A DNA stretch of 64,000 nucleotides, from NCBI RefSeq assembly GCF_003473485.1, contig NC_053049.1:15500001-15564000 (forward strand), in the 5' to 3' direction. This DNA is from Medicago truncatula. Its lineage: Eukaryota; Streptophyta; Magnoliopsida; Fabales; Fabaceae. The translations under genes and the position numbers were made by a program. The notes under the pieces were generated by a model. That model saw only the letters and a list, made by a program, of their open reading frames with translations. It was not told the origin of the DNA and did not search any database. Below, in pieces: positions 24,238 through 35,400 of the stretch (within the stretch, counting starts at the first letter, position 1; each line of letters opens with the position of its first letter).

Positions 24238-26020
24238 TATGTTGTTGGCTAAATGAGAAAAATGTAAAACAAGATGTTGACTAACAACCGCGGCACCTCC
24301 AGGATAAAACAGCCCAATTCACATGTTCGATTGCGTACTGCATCGTAAGCAATCGTTCGAAAAATAAAACCCTCAAATATGGTTTAATCGATAGTTCCAT
24401 TAAACCACTCTATATGGTACGAAAACCACTCAAAAACGACGGGACAGAAGGAGCAGAAGAAAAGAAGGACTCGTCAACACAAGTCAAAAAAGGAGGAAAA
24501 GTGGAAAAGCACAAGAAGCATGAATTTCGGTGTAAAGAATAAGTGAGGTACCCAAAGAGAGGATAAAGCACAAGAAGAATATATACTAAGTTCGCTAGGC
24601 CCTCTTTTCTTATGAGCGTATTTTCCTTTTTCTTTATTGATTTGTTTGTTGTTAAATAAATGTTGGGAATCTTTTGGTTTTGCTTTTTTTATCTGGTTTG
24701 ATATGAACAGAGGTTGAAAACTTATTCAGCAAGTAATGAAGCCACCTATATTTTTCACTAATTATTATATCTTACTTTTGTTTCATAAACTGTTAACTTC
24801 TTTGTAGTTTTCACTTTCTGTTATTTGTTATTGCAATATTTTAATCTTAATCACTCCCTTATTTATTTTTTGTGTTTGATTGAGTGCATCATAATCCTCT
24901 TGATCCATTAACAACTCTTTGGGGCAAGCGGAGGTGGTGGAGTTACATTGTCTCGGGTAAGTGTAAATTCAACCGAAAACATATACTTGAATAAAGCATG
25001 GAGTTGTGTAAGATTAGAAATTCCATGGAAATGGGAAAGAAAAAAAAAACAAAATCTGTTAAATTTTGTAGATACAATGAAGATCAAGGTAGCATTGGTG
25101 TTGGTTTTATGAAATTGTTGAAACTTATTATGATTTCATGATGCAATTAAATCATAATGCAATTATAATGAAGTAATCAGGGTCGATCTTATGAATTTGG
25201 ATGTCTTGGACAAATCAAGAGAGTGGTGCTCTGTAAAAAAAAATAATCCCACAAAAAATGATAAAATTAACAGAAATGAACGAAAAGACTATTAAACATT
25301 TCATTTGACATTATGCAAGAAGAACACAAGTATAAATCATTGATATGTGAACGAATTGGCTCTAAGCTAGGATCCATATTCCAGAATCTATGCTTCACTC
25401 GACAAGTTTAATTAACTAAAGACAACATATTTATCAAAACAACACACAAGGATCATAATTCAATGTTTATATCATCACAACATAAACCACAATAAAAAGA
25501 CCTCTACCTCTTTGATTTGTTCTTTTTTCCTATAAAAAAAATTGACCAAACATTTAAAATTATTTAAATATCATCCTCGTTGCATTTTTGGCTGCAAAGT
25601 CATTATTAATTTGTTTATAATCAACTTAAATTCTGAGCAATTTGTTCTGAAAGTCTTCAAGCACTAAATCAAACTTGTTGTTACTAAAAAGTGAAAATTT
25701 GTATGACTATTAAATAATAAATAAATTGTTTGACAATTGCAATTGGCACCTACTCCAATCTTATGAAGTTATGATGAATGGTATACGACACTTATGCTTT
25801 TGGCAATTGGTTGCTCTTGTGTTAATAGTTGCAGAATTGTGATGGAGAGATGATTTTTGTTTACAAATTGAGATGGAGAGATTAGACAAAGAGAATGAGA
25901 ATTATAAAGAAACGAGACTCATAAACTAGGTAAAATATTGTGACTTTTGAGTGTTAATATGCAAAAGCAAAAAATCTGACTCTTTATTATTCATAACATT
26001 CCCTATCATTATTTTAAGAG
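24238..26020. other. Intergenic between MIZ1-like copies, first part
   Basis: Starts with the 3' UTR of copy 1 (a short segment matches the 3' flank of copy 2, AAACAAGATGTTGA). Then AT-rich spacer without supported genes. Confidence 0.4.
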
Positions 26021-26021
26021 T

Positions 26022-26310
26022 TAATGGTGTTTTACCCCCTTGTAATATATGTCATTTTTTGTTTTCCCCCCTGTAAAATATATTTTTTTATTTACCCCCT
26101 GTAATTTTTTTTTTTGGAATACCCCCCTAATAGGTCATAAAAAAATGACTTTATTTTATTTTATTTTTTTTCAGAATTTTTTCGTTTTTTTATGACCTAT
26201 TAGGGGGTATTCCAAAACAAAAATATTTTACAAGGGGGTAAATCAAAAAAAATATTTTACAGGGGGGAAAACAAAAAATGACCTATATTACAGGGGGTAA
26301 AGCACCATTA
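26022..26310. mobile_element. Near-perfect palindromic foldback MITE
   Basis: About 290 bases that fold on themselves. The left arm TAATGGTGTTTTACCCCCTT recurs reverse-complemented at the right end (ending GGGGGTAAAGCACCATTA). Internal modules (TGTAAAATAT, GGAATACCCCCCTAATAGGTCAT) are also mirrored. No coding capacity. Target duplication is ambiguous because TTA/TAA lies within the arms. Confidence 0.7.
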
Positions 26311-27044
26311 ATCCATATTTTAATTTTAGTGCTCCAATTAGATTATTCACTTGCTCATTCATGACTCATCCGTTTAGTTGCTAAAATTATGGATGTGATT
26401 AATCTTTTTTTGGTACATGTAGTTGATTGATTTTATTTTATATTTCATTTAGTCACGTCATTTATTAGTTTTAACTTTGTAGTGCCCCTATAATTTTGTG
26501 AGCAGCTAGCATTTTACATTTTTTTTTATGGGAGTATATATATACATATATAGATAGTAAAAAAATAATTTGGTGTTCCTAAAATTGTGATGTCTTGGAC
26601 TGCTGCCCCTCTAACCTGTGCTCAGGACCACCCCCGGAAGTAATGTCAGTATTAATGTGTATGTTTCGGGAGCAAGGAAACGAGGCATTTGTACAGGAGT
26701 AAGAATGGATAGAAAGCTGACAGCAATTATGATGGTTGTGGCGGTTTTAGATATGGCAAACGTGAGTGTAGTAATGAGTCGTTGATATTGCAAAGTCAGC
26801 AGAGATGACAAAGAGGTATATTTCCGTCGGAGGCGACTTTCTCGAAGCCCAGTCGGAGTTCTATACACTTAGAAAAGGATGTCGGAAACAAAGATGTCGA
26901 GGAAATGGCCAATGGCCTATTTTCAATACCATTAATAAAGAGGATAAATGTTCATTTTTTGTGTAGCCTATTTTCAATATACCTAAATTACCCTCCCATA
27001 ACAATTAAATTATTTTTCAAATTTAAATTTTCATCTACACTATA
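26311..27044. other. Intergenic between MIZ1-like copies, second part
   Basis: AT-rich spacer with one less AT-rich stretch at about 26600-26880 holding an 85-codon minus-strand frame without recognisable similarity. No gene supported. Confidence 0.4.
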
Positions 27045-27370
27045 ACTGGAACTTAGTTAGCTTCACGAAAAATATGATCCACATAGAAGACGTCTAGCTA
27101 CGCGAGAATATCATGGATGTGACGAACCATCAAATAAGAGGGACGTCTAACATTACACCCGCCAAGAATCAAATTCAGTGCAACCTTTGAATCAAATTTA
27201 ATGTCAATATCTCTAAAACTCAACTTTAACCCCATGTAAATAGTAATGGAGCAAGCAAGAAGATAGTTGAACCAGCATAGCCAAAAATGAAAATTTCAGT
27301 ACGGTCACCAACACTCCTTAACAAGCAGCAATGGCACCATGGTTGGTTCCTTTAATTTGTTCTTTTTCTC
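27045..27370 (-). pseudogene. RNase H-like (RVT_3) relic, copy 2
   Basis: Same relic as 22431-22930. It shares the block AGCTTCACGAAAAATATGAT and TGACGAACCATCAAAT in the same orientation. Minus-strand translation shows FDSKVALNLILGG and VDHIFREAN, features of the RNase H domain of plant LINEs/RVT_3, with stops. It marks the left edge of the second duplication unit. Confidence 0.5.
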
Positions 27371-27591
27371 TTGAAAGGTTTACAAAATCTATCTCAAATA
27401 TAGTTAAATAACATTTATATGCTCAGTGAAATTATAATGCTAACCAACTCGATCGACTTGCAAAATTGTGGAATCGGTACGAGGAAATAATATAAGAATT
27501 AAATTATAAAAGTCAAAGTAAACTATATGAAGAAAATTAAGTTATATAAAAAAAAAGAACATTATGTTTTCAGAACTTGAAAGAAAAAAGA

Positions 27592-27805
27592 AAAAAAAAA
27601 CAGCCACCAAACCCTAACGTGCACACCACAATATATCTTTCTTCATACAAATTACACCCTATATAATAACTTCCCTCAACACCTAACAAACCATTCATAG
27701 AAGAAGAAGAAAAAAAACAGAAACCAAACCTCAATGTGCACCCCACAATCCATCTTTCTACACTTTGTATAATAACTTCCCTCCTAACAAACCATTCATA
27801 ATTCA
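27592..27805 (+). repeat. 117-base tandem duplication upstream of MIZ1-like copy 2
   Basis: Two adjacent imperfect copies share ACCAAACCCTAACGTGCAC (second copy AACCTCAATGTGCAC), TATAATAACTTCCCTC and CTAACAAACCATTCATA, with a period near 117 bases. They lie about 80-290 bases before the ATG, so in the promoter or 5' leader. Copy 1 of the gene has the AACAAACCATTCATAATTCAAC equivalent once (written ACAAATCATTCATAATTCAAC there). Confidence 0.7.
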
Positions 27806-27882
27806 ACCTTCAATTTTCTACAAACCAAACCACAAAACTTTCTTCTCCTCCTCCATATCATAACTACTTATTTTAATCACCA

Positions 27883-28626
27883 ATGGCACCACCTCATGCA
27901 GCTCAAACGATGACATTACCGACGGCACAACGACCACCGCCCGCGATCACTTCACCGAAAGTTCCCATGCAAATTTCCTTACAGCCGGCAAACAGCAAAA
28001 GCAAACGTAGTTCCACCAACAAATTCTTTGGCAAATTTCGTTCAATGTTTCGGTCGTTTCCTATCATCGTTCCGTCGTGCAAGCTGCCCACGATGAACGG
28101 AAACCACCGTACAAGTGAAACAATCATTCACGGAGGCACGAGGATAACTGGAACCCTATTTGGTTACCGAAAAGCGAGGGTAAACCTCGCTTTTCAAGAA
28201 GACTCTAAATGTCACCCGTTCCTTCTCTTGGAGTTAGCCATTCCCACAGGAAAGCTTCTCCAAGACATGGGAATGGGGCTTAACAGAATAGCGCTGGAGT
28301 GCGAGAAGCACTCCAGCAACGATAAAACAAAGATTGTTGATGAACCAATTTGGACGTTGTTTTGCAATGGAAAGAAAATGGGTTATGGGGTGAAGAGAGA
28401 TCCAACAGATGATGACTTATATGTGATACAGATGTTGCATGCAGTCTCAGTGGCGGTTGGCGTGCTTCCGAGCGACATGTCAGACCCTCAAGACGGAGAA
28501 TTGTCGTACATGAGGGCGCATTTTGAACGTGTAATTGGGTCTAAAGATTCAGAGACTTATTATATGATGATGCCTGATGGGAATAGCAATGGACCTGAAC
28601 TTAGTGTGTTCTTCGTTAGGGTTTGA
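27883..28626 (+). CDS. MIZU-KUSSEI1-like (DUF617) protein, copy 2
   Basis: Intronless 247-aa paralogue of 23464-24237. From the STNKFFGKFRSMFRSFPII segment to the stop, I count only about five or six amino-acid differences from copy 1 over roughly 210 residues. The first 35 residues are clearly different (MAPPHAAQTMTLPTAQRPPP here) and lack the nonapeptide repeat. All conserved DUF617 stretches are present, so it is presumably functional. The near identity of the domain against a diverged N terminus and promoter suggests a recent duplication or gene conversion limited to the domain. Confidence 0.92.
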   Translation: MAPPHAAQTMTLPTAQRPPPAITSPKVPMQISLQPANSKSKRSSTNKFFGKFRSMFRSFPIIVPSCKLPTMNGNHRTSETIIHGGTRITGTLFGYRKARVNLAFQEDSKCHPFLLLELAIPTGKLLQDMGMGLNRIALECEKHSSNDKTKIVDEPIWTLFCNGKKMGYGVKRDPTDDDLYVIQMLHAVSVAVGVLPSDMSDPQDGELSYMRAHFERVIGSKDSETYYMMMPDGNSNGPELSVFFVRV

Positions 28627-28699
28627 TATGTGGGGTTAGATAAGTGAAAAAAAAATGTTAAACAAGATGTTGAGTTTGTTTAAATATGCTTGTGTTACT

Positions 28700-29841
28700 T
28701 ACAAGCATCCACGATTGCACTGCATAGAGCAGCTGTATATTCATATCAATAGAATATTTTTTTTTTGAGGGATATCAATAGAATAATTCTATTAACTTAG
28801 TTTTCATTATATAGGTTTAATTTAATTAAAAGTTTAAGATCGATAGTATTTATTAAAAAGATTTATTTTATAGGATTTTATTTTCTTTTCAAGATAGTAT
28901 ACTATATATATTCTATTCTTATTGGAAAAGTAATACTCCTTCATGTTCTTTTTATAAAAGACATATAAATCAACAAAAGTGAATATATATGATTCATATT
29001 ATAGACCAAATTTATCAACTCCTGTTAACTTTTCTTGTAAAAAAAAAAAAAAAAAACTCCAGTTAACTTTTATGTTTCACATAAGAAGGATCATGCTGAA
29101 TTAATATTATTATTTTTTGTTTCTTGTTAGAAAACCAACATAATTTGTTTGTTTTTTTTTTTCTTTTTTCTTTTATGTATTTATATGCAGATTTTGCATT
29201 TCATTCGGTGGAGTTCTTGAATGATCAAATTATGTTTGTCTATGTCATTTCATATTAGTAAAATTAAATCATATTGTTAATGGTAAAAAATGGTATAGCA
29301 TGGATAGAAATATAATTAAAAGATGACAATTTATACGATGCTCGCGAGTGTTTGGGACTAGGTTATTGTGATGGTTTTCACACTTTTTTATACAATATTG
29401 TTTGGTGAATAGAATGAGGAAAATTCGAAAGATGTAATCCCATAGAAGAAACAACCAATTTTACTACAATTTGAGTAGGTACAACACGGTGGAATGTGAT
29501 TATTCTTCACAAGAGCGGGATGATGTATCTTCAAAGAAACTGCAACGTTCAAGTCAGTAAGATTTCAATGAACTTTTAAAAAAAATCTAAGAATGAGAGT
29601 GTGTACTTTCTTTTTCGTAGCGGATGGCTTCTTTCATAAGTTGTTGAATGTGCCACATGGATGTGGAGAGGTTAAATGATTGATCATTTCTCAGGGTGTA
29701 AGCTGCATGATCGTTTGACTGTAATTAGAGAGTCCATATTGATTTTAGCCTTGTTGACATTAGTCGTCCTTGTCTCGACGAGACACCTTATTGAACAAAA
29801 CTTTCATAAAATTTCACCAACATGATTGTAACAACACATAT
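28700..29841. other. Spacer after MIZ1-like copy 2
   Basis: AT-rich, with long A and T runs. Nothing supported beyond low-complexity sequence. Confidence 0.4.
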
Positions 29842-29850
29842 AAGCAATTA

Positions 29851-30207
29851 GGCTTAATTGCACTTTTCCCCCCTATCTTTTGTTAATTGTGCGATTTTGC
29901 ACCCCCTCTTTTTTTTTGAGCGATTTTGCACCCTATCTTTTGCCAACTGTGTTTTGTTCAAAATCATCACTAAAAGAGGGGAAAAGGGGCAAAAGATGGA
30001 GTGCAAAATCGCTCAAAAAATATAAGTGAGGGTGCAAAATCGCACAATTAGCAAAAAGATAAGGGGCAAAAGTGCAATTGAACACAAAGATGGGGTGCAA
30101 AATCAGAAAGGGGGCAAAAAGATGGGGTGCAAAATCGCTAAAAAAAAAAGAGGGGGTGCAAAATCGCACAATTGACAAAAGATAGGGGGGAAAAGTGCAA
30201 TTAAGCC
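29851..30207. mobile_element. MULE-type MITE with 9-base duplication
   Basis: Inverted termini (left GGCTTAATTGCACTTTTCC, right the reverse complement ending AAGTGCAATTAAGCC) are flanked by exact 9-base direct repeats AAGCAATTA at 29842-29850 and 30208-30216. The interior repeats GGTGCAAAATCGC modules in both orientations. No coding content. Same family as 61894-62239. Confidence 0.8.
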
Positions 30208-31034
30208 AAGCAATTATAGAATCAAAAATTGTGGCTCAAAAACTAAATCGCCAAATAAACTTTGAAATAAAAAGGAAATACAAGGACTAAAAATAAATTT
30301 TAAAATAATATAATAATAAGGACTAAAAAATACCACTTTTTTCTTTTCGTTAAAAAGAGAAAAACAAGAAGGGGCTTAAGAAGGGTTTTATTATCATTGT
30401 TGTTACCATCACCACTCACTCACCACACCACCATAACCATTTCCTTCCACAATCTTCACCTAATCAGGAACTGTATGCAAATGCATTCAATTTAGCTTCA
30501 CCATAAGCAGAAACAACACCAAGCGAAGGTTGAAAATGGCAATAGTTTCAAAGTATTTCAATTCTTCTCACTGACGACTCACGCGCCTCACCCTAACATC
30601 TCTATTATCTCGTCCCTGCTATAGTTTCTCTCGTCTCTCTCACCTCTTGTTGTTAGATAACCTAAGGTAAGCCAATCAATTCTCCAATTTCTCATTTCTT
30701 CTCTATTTCAATTGGATTCAAGTATTTTGTTTTAATGTGCTCCAAGTGTTCGACAAAATACCTCAATGATTAAATTTCCTTTTTCTTTGGTGATAATAAT
30801 GTTGTATTATCTGACTAGTAGCTTAGAGGAGTCTAGTGAGAGAAATTCTGTTAATGGGGATTAATCCTAGAGCTAAGTAATTGTAAATATAGTATCGAGG
30901 TATCAATTTCTGTATGTTTTTGTTGCTAAAAAGAATGCTACTGTTGTATATTTCGCCTTCATTGCGGTCCGCCTCTAGCCGTCTAATTGCGGAATTTGGG
31001 TTCCCTTAATTGCAGCCTCCATTGCGTTCGTTGT

Positions 31035-31190
31035 GTTGGGTGTGAAAGGGTGGATTTAGTCCCACATTGAATATAGATATGGCCTGTGTACTGTGTAGTG
31101 TTTATAAAGCATGGGTGACCCTCACCTTACAAGTCAGTTTTCTAGGGATGAGTCAGGCCCAATATAAAAACGTAAGAGCTACCAAATTGG
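31035..31190 (+). repeat. Short LTR/TRIM-like dispersed repeat in METTL17 leader intron
   Basis: Contains GTGGATTTAGTCCCACATTG, GTGTTTATAAAGCATGGGTG and CCCTCACCTTACAAGTC. I recall this combination as a dispersed, terminal-repeat-like sequence in legume genomes. No partner repeat is visible here, so it may be a solo relic. Family uncertain. Confidence 0.35.
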
Positions 31191-31482
31191 TTTTGTGGAT
31201 TGTTTTGAAAGTAACATCAATCCTAACCCTCTATGATCGCATCATCTGTGCTTCTTTAAAGTTAAAAATTTGGAACATTTCAAGGGAATGAAGAAGAAAA
31301 TGAAAGGCCCATTAGGTGTGGTAAAAATGTTATCTTTTAGTTTTTTGGTTTTCCTTTTTGGGTTGGTGGTACCTTGATTAGGTTTTATTTTTTGGAATCT
31401 GTTGCTAACATACTAATTCATGATGATAGATGTAACATGTTGCTTGGATCTGTAGGAGAGAGTTGTTAAATTGCGAGCTGGA

Positions 31483-32444
31483 ATGGCTACCCAGACAATA
31501 GCTGAAGCTGCACAGAAAATTGTCACCCCTGAAACCCTCATCTATGCAGCAAAGCAATCTCAACGTTGCCTCACTGTCCCTCTTCCTCTTCGCCGTGCCA
31601 TTAAGAAATACCTTCGAGGTCCTTTATCTTTTCGGGATTTACTTTTCCACATTAGGTCTACATGTATTCATATTTTTCTGATTACAATTTTTCATGGTGG
31701 TTTTGGGATTATAGAGCAAGAGGAGCCATATATGAAGAGGAAGGTGTTGAGACTGTCCCAGTCATTCAATGAAATCAAGAATGTCAATCTGCAGCTGGCA
31801 ACCACCACATCAAGGGAGATAGTCGAACACCCTTTAAAGTCCCTTGAACAATCGAAACGTTGGAAGATTACGAGCTCCTATGGTGACATTGGTCTCACCT
31901 ATAGAGATGAGGAGACAATTGCTTATGTAGCTTCTCGAATGCCTGCCGTTTACTCTGCTTGTTACAGAGTACTTAAAGAGGTAGGTCGGAAACATAATCC
32001 TGATAGGGAGCACAAATCATTAAATAATCGGTGTTAAATACTATGACATAATAAGGTGATATGGATTAGAGTTTTGCTTTCTATTAATCCTTTACTTGGT
32101 CTGCAAAATAAAAAGACGAAGTCTGTTAAAACAAAAAAGAAGGAAAGTTGCACGTGTGAAAGATGGTTTTAAGTGCACCCAGGATAATATATCAAAACAT
32201 TAGAATTCTAGAGGAAGTGTTTTCTTAAAGGCAGGGTTGCATAAGTTGATGCTAAAATAAATGAATGCTCTTGTGAAATGTAGATAGGGAATCAGACAAT
32301 AGCTAATTTGCAAATGGAAGCAAGAACAATGGTGGTAAATTTTAGGTCTAAATTAAATCAAGTTGGGGACCATAATTTATGTATCAGCGAATAATGATTG
32401 GTAATCCCTAGCATGTAGTAGGACTCTCTCTCTCTCTCTCTCAT

Positions 32445-32475
<31 letters not shown>

Positions 32476-35400
32476 CGGACTTTAACTCTTTTACTGTAAC
32501 TTGTCTTTTTAGGTTAGTAGAAGGCTTCCTGGTTTCTCCCCTACCAAGGTCTTAGATTTTGGTGCTGGGACTGGTTCAGCTTTCTGGTAAAAGACTTTTG
32601 AACTTTGTTTGGTCAATGGTTAACCTTCATATTACAAATTTAGAATTGTTCTTTAAATAATGTGTTTCCTTTCAAATCTGATTTTGAAAGGGCACTGCAA
32701 GAAGTTTGGCCAAAATCTTTGGAGAAAGTTAATATAATAGAACCATCACAGTCAATGCAGCGTGCAGGTCAGCGCCTCATACAAGGTACATGTTGATAAC
32801 TTGTTTGAACAAAATACTCAATTGCCCAAGATTCTGCCAATACCGAATAGAATCGAAAATTGCTAATGTATTCAGAATTAAAGCACGGTGCTCTCTTTTT
32901 TATTCTATACGTGTTTTGTAATTTGGCAATTTTGGTATTTCTCCATTGGATGTATAACCAAAGCCATGTTTTGGAGGGTGCTGCAGTGGTCTTCGTATTG
33001 AGTGAGATCTCTGAGGATAGCATAACAATAGTGATTTCACTGTGTTTAATAATCATAATTTGTTATATAAGTTTTTGGTTTATGGATAATGATCCTTATA
33101 ATTGAAATTTTTTATGGTGTCTGCATATGTCTCGATTGGAATTGGGGTTAGTTTGGTTATTTATCCTGCATTATGTATAAAAGATGAAGGAGGTTAAATC
33201 TTGGGAAACATCAGAATGTAATTCTAGTTTCTTTGAGGCATGGTTGAGAACCTTTTAAGAATTAGGTCTTTACTAACGTAACACATGTTAGTTATGCTGC
33301 CAGTTGGACCTGCAGATTGGCTGCTGTGAAATGATTCCACTCTAAATTATTTAGTTCCTGTTGATGACTGAAAGAACCTTCACACTGTATGATTAAACAA
33401 TTACTAACCTTATTGAGGATAAGCATGATTTTCTCCTTTAAGATGCATAACAATATGCTTGTAAAAGGAAAAGTTTGATGAACAAATAATAGTTTCGTCT
33501 ATTATAGGAGATAGTCACAAAAATTACAAAATTTAAAAGTTGAAGAGCTATTCTGACCGACAGTTTTCACTATTTTTTGGTTAGAAAGTGAAAATACTTC
33601 TTTTTCTTGTTGTGGCACCTAATTCGTAGCAGTCAATCAAATGAGTTAATAGTCTTTAATATCAACTCTGTCCCAGGATTTTCCCCTTATATAATGTGAT
33701 TTATGTCACATTAATTTAAATAATGAATATTCCTGTTTGGAATTGAGTATGTTGAACTTGCTCATTTTTGAAATTTTCAAGGAATTCTGGGTGTTACGTT
33801 GATTTTGTTTTGCTGTTGATTATATAGGTCTCAAGGATTTGCCACTTATTCATAGCTATGACAGCATTCAAGCTCTGTCTAAAGATATTAGTAAATCAGA
33901 GAGAGGGCATGACCTTGTAATTGCTGTAAGTTTGTTCTTTTGGATTATTCACGTATATTTTTGCGAATTGTAGCTTCTTCAATTTAAGTAGTTGAGTTGA
34001 GATTTGTTAGTTTATGCATATTGTATTTCATGGATTACACTCAAATTTACAAGCAGCTATATTTGATGGATTTGAAGATGTAAACATTTTGCTAACTTGT
34101 AAACTCTACCATAGCATTTAACATGTACATAAAAGGATTATGAACTATTTGTATGTACTATGTGTGGTTCATTTGTTCAAATTGTAAACAAATTTAGTTA
34201 CTTTTTTCCATTCAATTTTCAAATTTAGATTGAAACAAACTAAATAGTTCAGCTGAATTTGTTTTGCATGTTCAGTTTCTTTTTTCAGTTTTAGAACCCT
34301 CTTTGCTAATAATGGAAGGGATGCACTTTTGTTTTATAATCCCTCCGTTTCAAAATGAGTGTCATTTTAGGTGTTTACACACATATTAAGAAATGCAATG
34401 ATTAAAAGAAAGAGAATGGTTATTTTACCAAATTATCCTTATTAACTATTGGTTAGTTTTAAAAGTAATATTTTGGAAGTAGTGTGCAGAGTATTAATTG
34501 GAGGGTACAATTGAAAAGAAAAAGTTATTATTGCATTGGAAACTGAAAGTGACATTCATTTTGAAACAATTTTTTTTGGCTAAAGCGACACTCATTTTGA
34601 AACGGAGTGAGTAATTTTTTTTCAAGCATTAGGCATATAAATTATTTATGTAGGTTTACATAAATTAATACTAATTGCTTGTGCTCTGTTTTGGTGGGAT
34701 GAAGTCTTATGTGCTGGGAGAGATTCCGTCTATAAAGGATCGAATTACCATACTTCGACAGCTTTGGGATCAAACACAAGATGTTCTGGTATGATTTCAA
34801 GCTCATAGTTTTGTTGTCCTATGAAGGAGAGGACTCTCTGCTACAAACTTATTTTACTTACTGGAATGATTTTTTTTTTTTGGTGAGACTTACTGGAATG
34901 ATGTTATTTTACTATTTTGGGATATTAAAAGAGTCAATGAGATAGAAAAAGGAGTGATGAGAGGAAAGAAAAACATATATGAATTATAGAAAAAAAATTC
35001 TTTTTAAAGAAATAATTGTGGGAATTTTTAAATTTTTATAACTTTTTTCATTATTTTGTTAATTCTTTTCAATCTTGTATCTAAGGCTATCTCCAATTTT
35101 GAATCTTGTAGGTTTTGGTTGAACCAGGAACGCCTCACGGATCCAGTATTATAGCTCAGATGAGATCTTACATATTATGGATGGAAGAAAGAGTAAGTTT
35201 ACCACCTTTTTTTTAAGAAAATTAAAATAATGATGAATAAGCTTTGTATCTTCCTTTCCTCATCATGGTTGTTTTTACACTCTCAGAAACATCGTAAATC
35301 TTCTAAAAAGAACAATGAAGTTTGTAAAGATTTGATTACTGAGAAGGCCGGTGCTTTTGTGGTTGCTCCTGTAAGTATATTGTGTTTTCCATTTTTTAGT

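Noticed and set aside
26611-26868. 85-codon minus-strand frame in a less AT-rich stretch
   Set aside because: No recognisable family, no start context or splice partner; kept only as a note in the spacer entry.
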